Origin: JADJGC01 sp964576925
Lineage (GTDB): Bacteria > Zixibacteria > MSB-5A5 > CAIYYT01
Length of the DNA stretch: 64,000 nt
Reading direction: 5' to 3'
Assembly: GCA_964576925.1 (NCBI GenBank)
Contig: CAZNWJ010000001.1
Coordinates: 806,001-870,000 of the forward strand
Position numbers and translations under genes: made by a program. The notes beneath the pieces were generated by a model. The model was not told where the DNA came from, did no database searches, and worked only from the letters and a program-made list of their open reading frames with translations. Positions 41,472-49,328 of this stretch are shown piece by piece; position 1 is the first letter of the stretch; each line of letters opens with the position of its first letter.

Positions 41472-42404
41472 TTAAATCGACCCGTCCGGCGTCGGCTCGG
41501 TATTGTAATAGCTCAAGCTGACCTTGCTGTTGTCGAGATTGCCCACAATCGTGAAATTGACCGCCGCTGTTCCCGCCAGCGCGTTCGCCTGGTACGATCC
41601 ATAATCCGTAATCCCCAGACTTTCGCGAACACTCTGGCTCAGACTGACTCCCTCCAATCTCACACCCACCGAATCGGGCAGGATCAGATCATAGTCCGAG
41701 CTGCGACCCGACAGCTTAACTGTCACCTGTGGTGCAGCAGTCCCCAATTTCACCAGAAGATCAGAATGATCGGCGGACACATCGAGCGTCGAGATTTTCA
41801 AGTCCTGCGCAAACATCCGCAGGTCGGTGTCGTCGAGATCGAACGTATACGTCAAGTCGACATCCGGATGCGCATAGCACTTCCAATAGTTGTCATTGCC
41901 GATGAAATTCGAGCGCTTGAAGATGCTCTTCGAGCGAATCCCCAATTCGACTTCGCACCGCCCGCTTTCACAATTGCTGCGCATGGCAATCCGGTTTGAC
42001 GGACCCTGCGAATTGACCCGCACCAATTTAGAATCGTCGGAATTTACATACAGACGGCCGTTGCCAAAGTTCAACTTCACGCTGGCGCTTTGCTCGCCCG
42101 AGTAATTCAGTGCGGCCTGCGAACGGTCAAGGCTGTCGCTGCCATAGGTCGAGCTTGTAAACCCGCCGTTTTCGTCAATTGCCCAGACAAAACTGCCAAT
42201 AATCAACAGCGATGACAGGTACCCGAGCATCTCCATCTTCGTCTTCTTCACGATCATTTCCAGTCCGATGGCGATCAGAATCACCGGCCAGAGGAAAAGC
42301 AAATCGACCCACACCCACCAACTCAGGTAGCCCAGATTGATCGCCAGAAACGTCCCGCCGATCAGGATCAGCAGGATTCCCCACCTAACTCTCGACGGAC
42401 TCAT
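41472..42404 (-). CDS. LiaF/DUF5668-like membrane protein
   Basis: 310 residues from the ATG at 42404, which has GGAGG 8 bases upstream; overlaps the PspC gene by 20 bp. Three or four N-terminal helices (RWGILLILIGGTFLAINLGY; LFLWPVILIAIGLEMIV; LSSLLIIGSFVWA), then a beta-rich domain with LNFGNGRLYVNSDD, SADHSDLLVKLG and GRSSDYDLILP, the adhesin-like repeat pattern of LiaF/DUF2154 proteins. These sense or respond to envelope stress with PspC. No histidine kinase is near. Confidence 0.78.
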   Translation of the reverse strand: MSPSRVRWGILLILIGGTFLAINLGYLSWWVWVDLLFLWPVILIAIGLEMIVKKTKMEMLGYLSSLLIIGSFVWAIDENGGFTSSTYGSDSLDRSQAALNYSGEQSASVKLNFGNGRLYVNSDDSKLVRVNSQGPSNRIAMRSNCESGRCEVELGIRSKSIFKRSNFIGNDNYWKCYAHPDVDLTYTFDLDDTDLRMFAQDLKISTLDVSADHSDLLVKLGTAAPQVTVKLSGRSSDYDLILPDSVGVRLEGVSLSQSVRESLGITDYGSYQANALAGTAAVNFTIVGNLDNSKVSLSYYNTEPTPDGSI

Positions 42405-42810
42405 GCACACCTCCGTTCGCTTCCTGGGCTCTCCGAAACGCGCTGAACATGATCGCGGCGCCGATCAAAATCAGCAGCGACGGCCACACCAGCGACCAGC
42501 GGAACCACCAGAACATCCGATCCAGCAGGAAGATCACTCCCAGCCCGATCAGGAACAGGCCGGGCAAGTACTTGCGCAGCGGCGATGGCTCGCGCGGCGG
42601 CTCGTTTTCGACCACGATCGTCTCTGCCTTGCTCTTCGGCATCGCGATCCACGCCACAACATACGCGATCAGGCCGATCCCGTGCGCAAACGCCAGAATC
42701 ACTGCGGCGATGCGAATGATCACCGGATCGATGTCGAAGTACTCGCCGATCCCGCCGCAGACGCCGGCGATTACCTTGCTCTGGCTTGAGCGATAAAGTC
42801 GTTTAGTCAT
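42385..42810 (-). CDS. PspC-domain membrane protein
   Basis: 141 residues; GCAAGGAGGTACCGG precedes the ATG. Residues 1-60 are a PspC domain: RLYRSSQSKVIAGVCGGIGE, YFDIDPVIIRIAAVILAF, AYVVAWIAMPK. A linker rich in Glu/Pro leads into two more helices (YLPGLFLIGLGVIFLLDRMF). PspC proteins are part of phage-shock-type envelope stress responses. Overlap with the LiaF-like gene argues for one two-gene unit. Confidence 0.88.
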   Translation of the reverse strand: MTKRLYRSSQSKVIAGVCGGIGEYFDIDPVIIRIAAVILAFAHGIGLIAYVVAWIAMPKSKAETIVVENEPPREPSPLRKYLPGLFLIGLGVIFLLDRMFWWFRWSLVWPSLLILIGAAIMFSAFRRAQEANGGVHESVES

Positions 42811-42921
42811 CCGGTACCTCCTTGCTGGAAAACCCGGTAATAAGACTGATCGCGGGCAGGGAATGTTTCAGGTTCTTTGCCGCTTACTGTTTCAATCTGA
42901 ATACCGATATATAAAGAGAGT

Positions 42922-43980
42922 ATGGAGCAGACCCACAACGACAATTATACCGCCCCGCGCGAGCCTAATCCCGAGTCGCTGATTCCGGGCTCCAGTCACG
43001 CTCATCGTCGCCACCGCTGGTTCTTCTCGCTGGCGATTCTCGCGCTCGTCGTCACTTTCGTCGGCTACGGGCTCTACCGTTACCAGATCAAACCGGCGAT
43101 TACTATGCAATTGCCGGGGCACGAATCTCAGCCCATCGATACCCCGCCGCTGGAACTGACCAGCTTCCAGATCCGTCTCGACGGTCAGGATGTTGTCCCC
43201 TCGGCGCTCGCCATTAAGGGTGACTCACTCTACGTCGCCTTTGCCGGACTCGCCGCCCTTCAGGTCTACGGTTCCGACTTGCGACTCCTGAAAACCATCC
43301 GCCTCGATCGCCCGCGCCCGGTGGTTCCCAGTGCGATCGCCGTGACCGACTCGCTGCTCATCGTCGCCGACAGCAGCGCACACCAGGTACTGCTTTATGA
43401 TCGGGAAGGCGACTTCTTGACCTTCATCGAATGGTATCCCGGCAAGTACCAAAGGCTGTCACCGGCGGCGCTCTCCAGCGATGGCCGGACTCTCGCTGTG
43501 CTCGATGATTCGCTCAGCCAGGTCGCGATGATCTCACTTGTCGACGAGCAGCCGTTCTTCACCTGGCTGGAACTTCTCGCCGTTGTTCCGGGCGACTCTC
43601 TGCAAGGCCTGATTGAACCTCGCTTCGCCCTGATCGCCCCCGATCAGAACCTCTGGGTGGGAGAAGTCGACCGCATTCGCATCTTCACTCCGGAAGGCGA
43701 TTTCCTCCGCGAAGCCGAGACGCCGCCCAGGACACGTATTGTTCGCCCCATCGATGCAGCGATTGCAGGCAACCCGGCCGATTCGTCGTTGACCCGCATC
43801 CACGTGCTCGACCGCGTCGCCGGCAAGGTCTTCGCCTACGACACCGCCGGCAACCTGCACCTCGTCTATCCGCGCGATCGCGCCTTGCAACGCCCCTCCG
43901 CCATCGCCGTCGACGCCGCCCGTCGCGTCATCTATATCACCGAAAACGAGACCGCTTCTATCACCGCCTTCGGCTACTAA
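42922..43980 (+). CDS. Membrane-anchored beta-propeller (NHL-like) protein
   Basis: 352 residues. Soluble N-terminus, one membrane helix at about 33-52 (WFFSLAILALVVTFVGYGLY), then six or so strands-of-four repeats typical of NHL/SMP-30 propellers: PSALAIKGDSLYVAF, SAIAVTDSLLIVADSSAHQV, PRFALIAPDQNLWVGEVD, ending PSAIAVDAARRVIYITENET. Ligand unknown; the domain faces the periplasm. TATATA at 42908 is 8 bases before the ATG. The last 20 codons and 60 bp beyond are duplicated at 45694-45807. Confidence 0.72.
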   Translation: MEQTHNDNYTAPREPNPESLIPGSSHAHRRHRWFFSLAILALVVTFVGYGLYRYQIKPAITMQLPGHESQPIDTPPLELTSFQIRLDGQDVVPSALAIKGDSLYVAFAGLAALQVYGSDLRLLKTIRLDRPRPVVPSAIAVTDSLLIVADSSAHQVLLYDREGDFLTFIEWYPGKYQRLSPAALSSDGRTLAVLDDSLSQVAMISLVDEQPFFTWLELLAVVPGDSLQGLIEPRFALIAPDQNLWVGEVDRIRIFTPEGDFLREAETPPRTRIVRPIDAAIAGNPADSSLTRIHVLDRVAGKVFAYDTAGNLHLVYPRDRALQRPSAIAVDAARRVIYITENETASITAFGY

Positions 43981-44055
43981 CGCCGCTCATCTTTCGATCT
44001 CTATTCGATCTCCATTGGACTTGCGATTTACAATTTGATAGCTTGTTGCTGTCTT

Positions 44056-44112
44056 GTACCCCACCGGAACGGTGGGATCTCAATGGCTTGCTTCGAGGAT
44101 GGTGACTTGCAG
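44056..44112 (+). repeat. CCCACCG repeat, copy 1
   Basis: 57 bp starting GTACCCCACCGGAACGGTGG and ending GATGGTGACTTGCAG; a second copy is at 45317-45373 in the same orientation, and an inverted piece lies at 25396. Confidence 0.7.
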
Positions 44113-44116
44113 CCAA

Positions 44117-44179
44117 GTAGGTCGAAACCCCTAATGGGAGATTCGTGGGCTTGTCCGAACCGTTTGCGGGGTTTCGACA
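44117..44179 (+). repeat. REP-like unit upstream of RAYT 2 (GTCGAAACCCC stem)
   Basis: 63 bp from GTAGGTCGAAACCCC to GGGGTTTCGACA: 11-bp perfect inverted ends GTCGAAACCCC / GGGGTTTCGAC. Sits 56 bp before the RAYT start. Confidence 0.85.
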
Positions 44180-44235
44180 GACTTTCTTTGAACCGTAGAT
44201 TGACTTTCTGCGTTTTCCGAGGCATTGTTCTTCTC

Positions 44236-44739
44236 ATGACGAATATCCGTCGTTACTATCGCGCTGGTCAGATGTATTTTCTCACGCATGTGACTGACCA
44301 CCGCAAGCCCTTACTCATTGAGCACATCGATCTTTTCCTACGCGCCTACAAGTCGGTCATCGATTCCTGCGGCACAGTCACTATCGCCTGGGTCGTTCTA
44401 CCGGATCATTTTCACGTCGTTCTCGATCCGCAGGCCAATGATTTATCAGGAATGATGAAGCGCTTCACGCTGAGATTTTCGGGGCTCTATCGTTCAAGGT
44501 TGCGGCAGGTCAGCGGGCGAGTGTGGCAACATCGCTTCTGGGATCATGTCATACGCGATCAAGAGGACTTGAATCGTCATATTGACTATATACATTATAA
44601 TCCGGTCAAGCATGGACTGGTGAGCGATCCTTTTCTATATACGGAGTCGTCGCTGAACCATTTCTATCGCGCAGGTTATTATCAACGCGATTGGGGTTGC
44701 CACGAGTTGGCGAGTCTTGCGTTGGAAGCCGGTGAATAA
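44236..44739 (+). CDS. REP-associated tyrosine transposase (RAYT) 2, Y1/HUH family
   Basis: 167 residues from the ATG at 44236; the frame is open upstream across the REP unit, so a later start is chosen where similarity to RAYT 1 begins (MTNIRRYYRAG). HUH motif LPDHFHVVL near 55, RVWQHRFWDHVIRDQEDLNR and catalytic-Tyr region HIDYIHYNPVKHGL near 120, all matching RAYT 1 (14270) closely. Flanked by REP-like units in opposite orientation whose stem GTCGAAACCCC differs from the RAYT 1 units, as expected if each enzyme acts on its own repeat family. The downstream unit begins 6 bp after the stop. Confidence 0.9.
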   Translation: MTNIRRYYRAGQMYFLTHVTDHRKPLLIEHIDLFLRAYKSVIDSCGTVTIAWVVLPDHFHVVLDPQANDLSGMMKRFTLRFSGLYRSRLRQVSGRVWQHRFWDHVIRDQEDLNRHIDYIHYNPVKHGLVSDPFLYTESSLNHFYRAGYYQRDWGCHELASLALEAGE

Positions 44740-44745
44740 GCCAGA

Positions 44746-44808
44746 TGTCGAAACCCCTCAGACAATTCGGAACGAACAGCGATCCTGCCTTTGGGGGTCT
44801 CGACCTAC
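44746..44808 (-). repeat. REP-like unit downstream of RAYT 2 (GTCGAAACCCC stem), inverted
   Basis: 63 bp from TGTCGAAACCCC to GGGGGTCTCGACCTAC; the outer arm has drifted by a base or two. Same length as the upstream unit. Confidence 0.8.
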
Positions 44809-44842
44809 AGGGCTACCACGTTTACGCCAGGACCGGCACGCT

Positions 44843-45289
44843 ATGGTAGTGTCATCCTTTCGCCTGTCCCTATTGGTCCTTGGTGTCGTGTTTTCTGTAT
44901 TCAGAAGCTATTTCGCTCGGCTCGCAACGTATTGGGATGCGTATTTCCGTAGAGCGGGATTAGATTTTGAAACTTATAAGCGGTGGTTACTCGTTGGGGG
45001 ACTCGCAGGGATCATTTTTGGGGTCTTCAGTCTCCTGATGTTGCCATTAGATGGGCTTCAGACTCCTACCCCCGCGCAGAAAGGCCAGAGTCTTGGATTG
45101 TTGATTGTCCAAGGGGCAGTCATATTGCTTATCCGACGTAGCGCCGTCCGCGAAGCACTATCTTCGAAAGATCGAATCCTGTTCAAGGTCGGTACCAGGG
45201 TTGTCTATGAAGTCATCGCCATTCTATCTGCGCTCATTTTCATTGTCTTGGCCCTATTAGGGATTTTCGGGGTTGTATGCATCGTATGA
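44843..45289 (+). CDS. Small hydrophobic membrane protein, hypothetical
   Basis: 148 residues from the ATG at 44843; the frame is open further back across the REP unit, but that part (CLWGSRPTGLPRLRQDRH) looks non-coding. Four hydrophobic segments (SLLVLGVVFSVFR, RWLLVGGLAGIIFGVFSLLM, GLLIVQGAVILLI, VIAILSALIFIVLALLGIFG). I know no family. The sequence is richer in A+T than its neighbours. It lies between RAYT 2 and a repeat field, so it may be cargo or a decayed gene. Confidence 0.45.
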   Translation: MVVSSFRLSLLVLGVVFSVFRSYFARLATYWDAYFRRAGLDFETYKRWLLVGGLAGIIFGVFSLLMLPLDGLQTPTPAQKGQSLGLLIVQGAVILLIRRSAVREALSSKDRILFKVGTRVVYEVIAILSALIFIVLALLGIFGVVCIV

Positions 45290-45316
45290 AGCCCGCTTGA
45301 GCATGAATGTCAACTT

Positions 45317-45373
45317 GTACCCCACCGGCACGATGGGACAAAAATAGCCTGCTGCGAGGATGGTGACTAGCAG
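45317..45373 (+). repeat. CCCACCG repeat, copy 2
   Basis: 57 bp, GTACCCCACCGGCACGATGG to GATGGTGACTAGCAG; direct copy of 44056-44112. Confidence 0.7.
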
Positions 45374-45478
45374 TGTACCGGGAGGTGTGTCAGCAATTGC
45401 GCATCGGCACAGCCACCGCAAACATGTTCTTGGCGATTGATGTCGCAGCAAGCTACAAAACTTCCCACCCTGCGGGCA

Positions 45479-45678
45479 CTGTTGAAAAAAGTTCTCCAGA
45501 CCTCGATCTAACAACACAACCCCCTTGCCCCCTTTGCTAAGGGGGAATAACGAACTCTCAGAAAGCCATTCGCGCGCCACGGATTCTCCCCTAATAAGGG
45601 GAGCGGTTTCAGTCTCCGACGAAGGAGGAGACGGAAACCGAGGGGTGTTATTCCGTTGGCATCGCAATTTTTCAACAG
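45479..45678. mobile_element. 200-bp MITE-like element
   Basis: Ends are perfect 11-bp inverted repeats CTGTTGAAAAA / TTTTTCAACAG. Flanked by an 11-bp direct repeat ACCCTGCGGGC (45467-45477 and 45679-45689), like a target-site duplication; one base lies between the left repeat and the left end. Inside are hairpins (CCCCTT/AAGGGG and GTCTCC/GGAGAC) and no gene. Confidence 0.7.
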
Positions 45679-45693
45679 ACCCTGCGGGCGGCT

Positions 45694-45807
45694 ACAGAGT
45701 CATCTATCTCATTGAAAACGAAACCGCGTCGATTACCGCTATCAGAGACTTACGCCGCTCATCTTTCGATCTCCATTGGACTTAAGCTGTACAATTTGAT
45801 AGCTTGT
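45694..45807 (+). pseudogene. Duplicated 3' fragment of the propeller gene
   Basis: Encodes RVIYLIENETASITAI, matching the end of the 42922 gene (RVIYITENETASITAF), then its 3' flank (CGCCGCTCATCTTTCGATCT, CCATTGGACTT, ACAATTTGATAGCTTGT) repeats as well. Only about 20 codons are kept. Confidence 0.75.
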
Positions 45808-45857
45808 AGGAAACGAATCGCCGATTCGTTGCTTCCTTGAATTTCACTGGAGGATAG

Positions 45858-47582
45858 ATGATAAAATCGAAATCGCTCGTTGCCGTCGCACTGATTCTAC
45901 TCTGCGGCGGTATCGCCGTCGCGCAATCTGCCGCGCCCTCGCCGCTGCTTTCGGCGATGAAGACGGAACTCGACCGCTCGGTCGCCGCCTACGCGCACGC
46001 CGACACGATCCCCATGTACTTTCTGGCTTATCACGCCACCGACACCGAACAGCGTTCGCTGGCTGCCTCCTATGGCGCCATCACCAAGAACGACGGTTAC
46101 CATCGGCGCATTCTCGATGTCGACCTGCGCGTCGGTGACTACGCGCTCGACAACACCCGCGAAATCCGCGGCGGTTTTGGCTTCGGCTTTAACTTCACGC
46201 AATCGCCCGAGCTCCCGCTCGAAAACGACGAAAAGGCGATTCGCACCGTGATTTGGAACGTGACCGACGCCAAGTACAAGGCCGCCATCGAGCAGTACAC
46301 CAAGGTCGTGACCAACATGCAGGTGATGGTCGAGCAGGAGGATACCTCCGCCGACTTCTCGCGCGAACAGCCGCAAAACTTCATCGGCGCTACCGTTGCA
46401 GAATCGCTTGATCCCGCCGCCTGGGAAAGCCGTTTACGCCAACTCAGCAGCATCTTCAAGGAATTCTCCTTCGTCGAGGAATCGAGCGTCGAAATCAGCC
46501 TCACCAACGACAATCGCTTCTTCGTCTCCAGCGAAGGCGCCATGATCCAGACCGGCCAATCCTACGCCCGGCTGTTTGTCCGCTGCGAAGGCACCGCCTC
46601 TGACGGCATGCGCATCAGCCGCTACGAAAGCTTTGATTCCGACTCGCCCAATGGTTTGCCGGATGATGCCACCATCACGGCCACAATCCACCGCGTGATC
46701 GGCGAACTGGAAGCGCTCCTCAATGCGCCGCTTGCCGAGCCGTACATCGGCCCGGCGATCCTCGTCAATCGCGCGACCGGCGTCTACTTCCACGAGATTT
46801 TCGGCCACCGCATCGAAGGCCACCGCCAGAAATCGGAATTCGAGGGCCAGACCTTCGCCAAGAAAGTCGGCGAGAAGATTCTCCCCGATTTCATCGATGT
46901 TTACGACGATCCCACTACGCGCGAATTTAACGGCAAGTTCCTGCGCGGCTTCTATCGCTACGACGATGAAGGTGTCAAGACCACGCGGGTTCCTGTAGTC
47001 GAGAAGGGCGTGCTCAAGAACTTCCTGATGTCACGCTCGCCGGTCAACGGCTTTCCCAATTCCAACGCCCATGGCCGCAAACAGGCGGGCATGGACGCCG
47101 TCGCCCGTCAGGGAAATCTGATGATCGAATCATCGAAGGAAGTGCCGTTCGACCAACTCGTGCAGATGCTCAAGGACGAATGCCGCAAACAGGGCAAACC
47201 CTACGGCCTGATCTTTAACGACATCTCCGGAGGGTTCACGACGACATCGCGCTTCGGTCCGCAATCCTTCAAGGTCATCCCGCTCTTGGTTTACAAGTGC
47301 TATACCGACGATCGCCCGCTCGAACCGATCCGCGGCGTCGATATCGTCGGAACACCGCTCTCAAGTTTCGCCCGCATCATCGCGACCGGCGACGACTACG
47401 GCATCTTCAACGGCACCTGCGGCGCCGAGTCAGGTTGGGTACCGGTGTCTGCAACCGCGCCGAGCATTCTCGTCTCGGAACTCGAAGTCGAAAAGAAATT
47501 CAAGGAACAGGAAAAACCGCCGCTCTTGCCGCCGCCCTACAAACCGATCAAGACCAGCGACGCCGGCCAGGGAGGTAACTAA
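45858..47582 (+). CDS. Secreted TldD-like metallopeptidase
   Basis: 574 residues; CACTGGAGGATAG precedes the ATG. Signal peptide 1-22 (LILLCGGIAVAQS). The TldD/PmbA fold is indicated by FVEESSVEISLTNDNRFFVS and the zinc motif VYFHEIFGHRIEGHRQ (H-E-x-x-x-H) near 312. Further family segments: FIDVYDDPTTREFNGKF, VEKGVLKNFLMSR and LIFNDISGGFTTTSRFGPQ. Cytoplasmic TldD/TldE degrade peptides and mature some bacteriocins; here export means the pair acts in the periplasm or outside. The next gene, one base after the stop, is its TldE-like partner. Confidence 0.88.
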   Translation: MIKSKSLVAVALILLCGGIAVAQSAAPSPLLSAMKTELDRSVAAYAHADTIPMYFLAYHATDTEQRSLAASYGAITKNDGYHRRILDVDLRVGDYALDNTREIRGGFGFGFNFTQSPELPLENDEKAIRTVIWNVTDAKYKAAIEQYTKVVTNMQVMVEQEDTSADFSREQPQNFIGATVAESLDPAAWESRLRQLSSIFKEFSFVEESSVEISLTNDNRFFVSSEGAMIQTGQSYARLFVRCEGTASDGMRISRYESFDSDSPNGLPDDATITATIHRVIGELEALLNAPLAEPYIGPAILVNRATGVYFHEIFGHRIEGHRQKSEFEGQTFAKKVGEKILPDFIDVYDDPTTREFNGKFLRGFYRYDDEGVKTTRVPVVEKGVLKNFLMSRSPVNGFPNSNAHGRKQAGMDAVARQGNLMIESSKEVPFDQLVQMLKDECRKQGKPYGLIFNDISGGFTTTSRFGPQSFKVIPLLVYKCYTDDRPLEPIRGVDIVGTPLSSFARIIATGDDYGIFNGTCGAESGWVPVSATAPSILVSELEVEKKFKEQEKPPLLPPPYKPIKTSDAGQGGN

Positions 47583-47583
47583 C

Positions 47584-49311
47584 ATGATACCGCGTAAATC
47601 AATACTCTTGGTGCTATTGGCAGCCTGTCTCGCAGGGTTCTCTCCACTGACGCTGTTTGCGGATTCCACCGGCGATCTGCTTTTCAAAGTGATGGAAGAC
47701 GAAGCCCAGCGCAATAAGTCGCAATTAGTGATGGAGAATCTCGAACGCCCTTACTTTATCAGCTACACCATCGACGACTATCAACAACTTGAGATTTCCG
47801 CCAGCCTCGGTACGCTCGTCGAATCGCATCTCGAGCGCGGCCGTTATCTGACCACCGACCTGCGTGTCGGCAGCTTCCAACTCGACAACTCAAACTTCGC
47901 CGGAGGATTTGCCGGTTTCGGCGCCGACTTCACCCTGCTTCCGGTCGATGACGACTACGATGCCGTTCGCAACAAGGTCTACCTCGCAACCGACCGCGTC
48001 TACAAAAGCGCCCTCGAGACTCTCTCGAAAAAACGCGCCTACCTGCAGACGCGCATCATGCCCGATCGGCCCGATGACTTGATCAAGCTCCCGCCCAACA
48101 AGTTCCTCGATAAGCCGGAGCCTTTCGATATCGATCAGAAGTTCTTTGAAGAGCTCGCACGTCCGATGTCGGAGGTGTTTCGCGGCTTCCCCGCAATCAC
48201 CACCTCCGAACTCAAAGTCACGGCCTCGGTCGTCAACCAGTACTTGCTCAATACCGAGGGCACCCGTAGCCTGCGTGGCGATCGCATCTACGGCTTTGAT
48301 CTGACAATGTCCGGGCGCTCCTCCGACGGCGAGACTGTGAGTAACAACGACCGCATCATTATCAATGATCTCAAGAACCTGCCGGCACGCGACCAATTGC
48401 TCACCTGGGCGCGCACCAACGCCGAGAAGATGAATCGCCTGATTGCCGCCGATACCCTCGAAGACTACATCGGTCCCGTGATCTTCACCGACGCGGCAGC
48501 CGGCGAACTTTTCCGTCAATTGTTCTCTCGCCACGTATCGAACATGCCATCACCGCTCTCGGCCAATGACCGTATGGGCGGTGGTGACGAGTCCGAATTC
48601 GCCAACAAACTCAATCGCCGCGTCTTGCCGCCGACCATGAGCGTCTACAATGACCCGACGCTCGCCAAGATCGGTGACACGCCGCTGATCGGTTTCTACG
48701 AAGTCGACGATGCCGGCGGCGTCCCTAAACGCACGACTCTGGTTGAAAACGGCAAGCTCGTAAACTTCCTTATTGGGATCGCCCCGACCAAGAAGCTCAA
48801 GGAGCCCACCGGTTCCGCCCGCGGTGCGGTCAGCAAGGATGTTACCGCCAAGCCGGCTAACCTGATCTTTGAGTCCACCGACAAACTCAGCTTTGACAAG
48901 CTCAAAGCCGCCATGATTTCGATGTGCAAGGATATCGACTTGCCTTATGGACTCATCATCCGTCGCTTGCGCGATCTCTCAGCGCCTGCCGCCGGAATGC
49001 AGATGTTCGGAATGCCGGGCGGCGGCGACGAAGGCCTTACGCTTCCCTATGAAGTCTATCGCCTCTATCCCGATGGCCGCGAAGAACCCGTGCGCGGACT
49101 GCAGTTCAGCAGTGTCAACGCGCGCATCCTGCGTGATATCGTCCAGACCGACAACAGCCGCCACGTCTACAGCTACCTGATCGGTAACGACTACGAGATG
49201 CCGGCCACAATTGTCGCGCCCTCAGTTCTGATCGAGGAAATGGAACTGAAAAAATCGGACACCAAGGTCACCAAGCCGCCGCTGTTGCCGTCGCCCTTGG
49301 CAACCAACTGA
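47584..49311 (+). CDS. Secreted TldE/PmbA-like partner without metal site
   Basis: 575 residues; GGAGGTAACTAAC, which spans the previous stop, precedes the ATG. Signal peptide 1-26. Paralogous to the upstream gene along its whole length (DLRVGSFQLDNSNFAGGF, MSEVFRGFPAITTSELKV, LVENGKLVNFLIG). At the place of HEIFGH it reads GELFRQLFSRHVSN, so the zinc ligands are lost. TldD/TldE pairs have exactly this asymmetry: one active and one structural subunit. Start one base after the previous stop implies joint expression. A terminator follows, embedded in the convergent gene. Confidence 0.85.
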   Translation: MIPRKSILLVLLAACLAGFSPLTLFADSTGDLLFKVMEDEAQRNKSQLVMENLERPYFISYTIDDYQQLEISASLGTLVESHLERGRYLTTDLRVGSFQLDNSNFAGGFAGFGADFTLLPVDDDYDAVRNKVYLATDRVYKSALETLSKKRAYLQTRIMPDRPDDLIKLPPNKFLDKPEPFDIDQKFFEELARPMSEVFRGFPAITTSELKVTASVVNQYLLNTEGTRSLRGDRIYGFDLTMSGRSSDGETVSNNDRIIINDLKNLPARDQLLTWARTNAEKMNRLIAADTLEDYIGPVIFTDAAAGELFRQLFSRHVSNMPSPLSANDRMGGGDESEFANKLNRRVLPPTMSVYNDPTLAKIGDTPLIGFYEVDDAGGVPKRTTLVENGKLVNFLIGIAPTKKLKEPTGSARGAVSKDVTAKPANLIFESTDKLSFDKLKAAMISMCKDIDLPYGLIIRRLRDLSAPAAGMQMFGMPGGGDEGLTLPYEVYRLYPDGREEPVRGLQFSSVNARILRDIVQTDNSRHVYSYLIGNDYEMPATIVAPSVLIEEMELKKSDTKVTKPPLLPSPLATN

Positions 49312-49328
49312 TTAGGCCCCGCGATAAC

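Larger units (their letters stand above)
45290..45857. other. Intergenic repeat field with MITE-like insertion and gene fragment
   Basis: 568 bp without an intact gene: the second CCCACCG repeat, a 200-bp inverted-repeat element flanked by direct repeats, then a duplicated fragment of the propeller gene. Confidence 0.7.
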
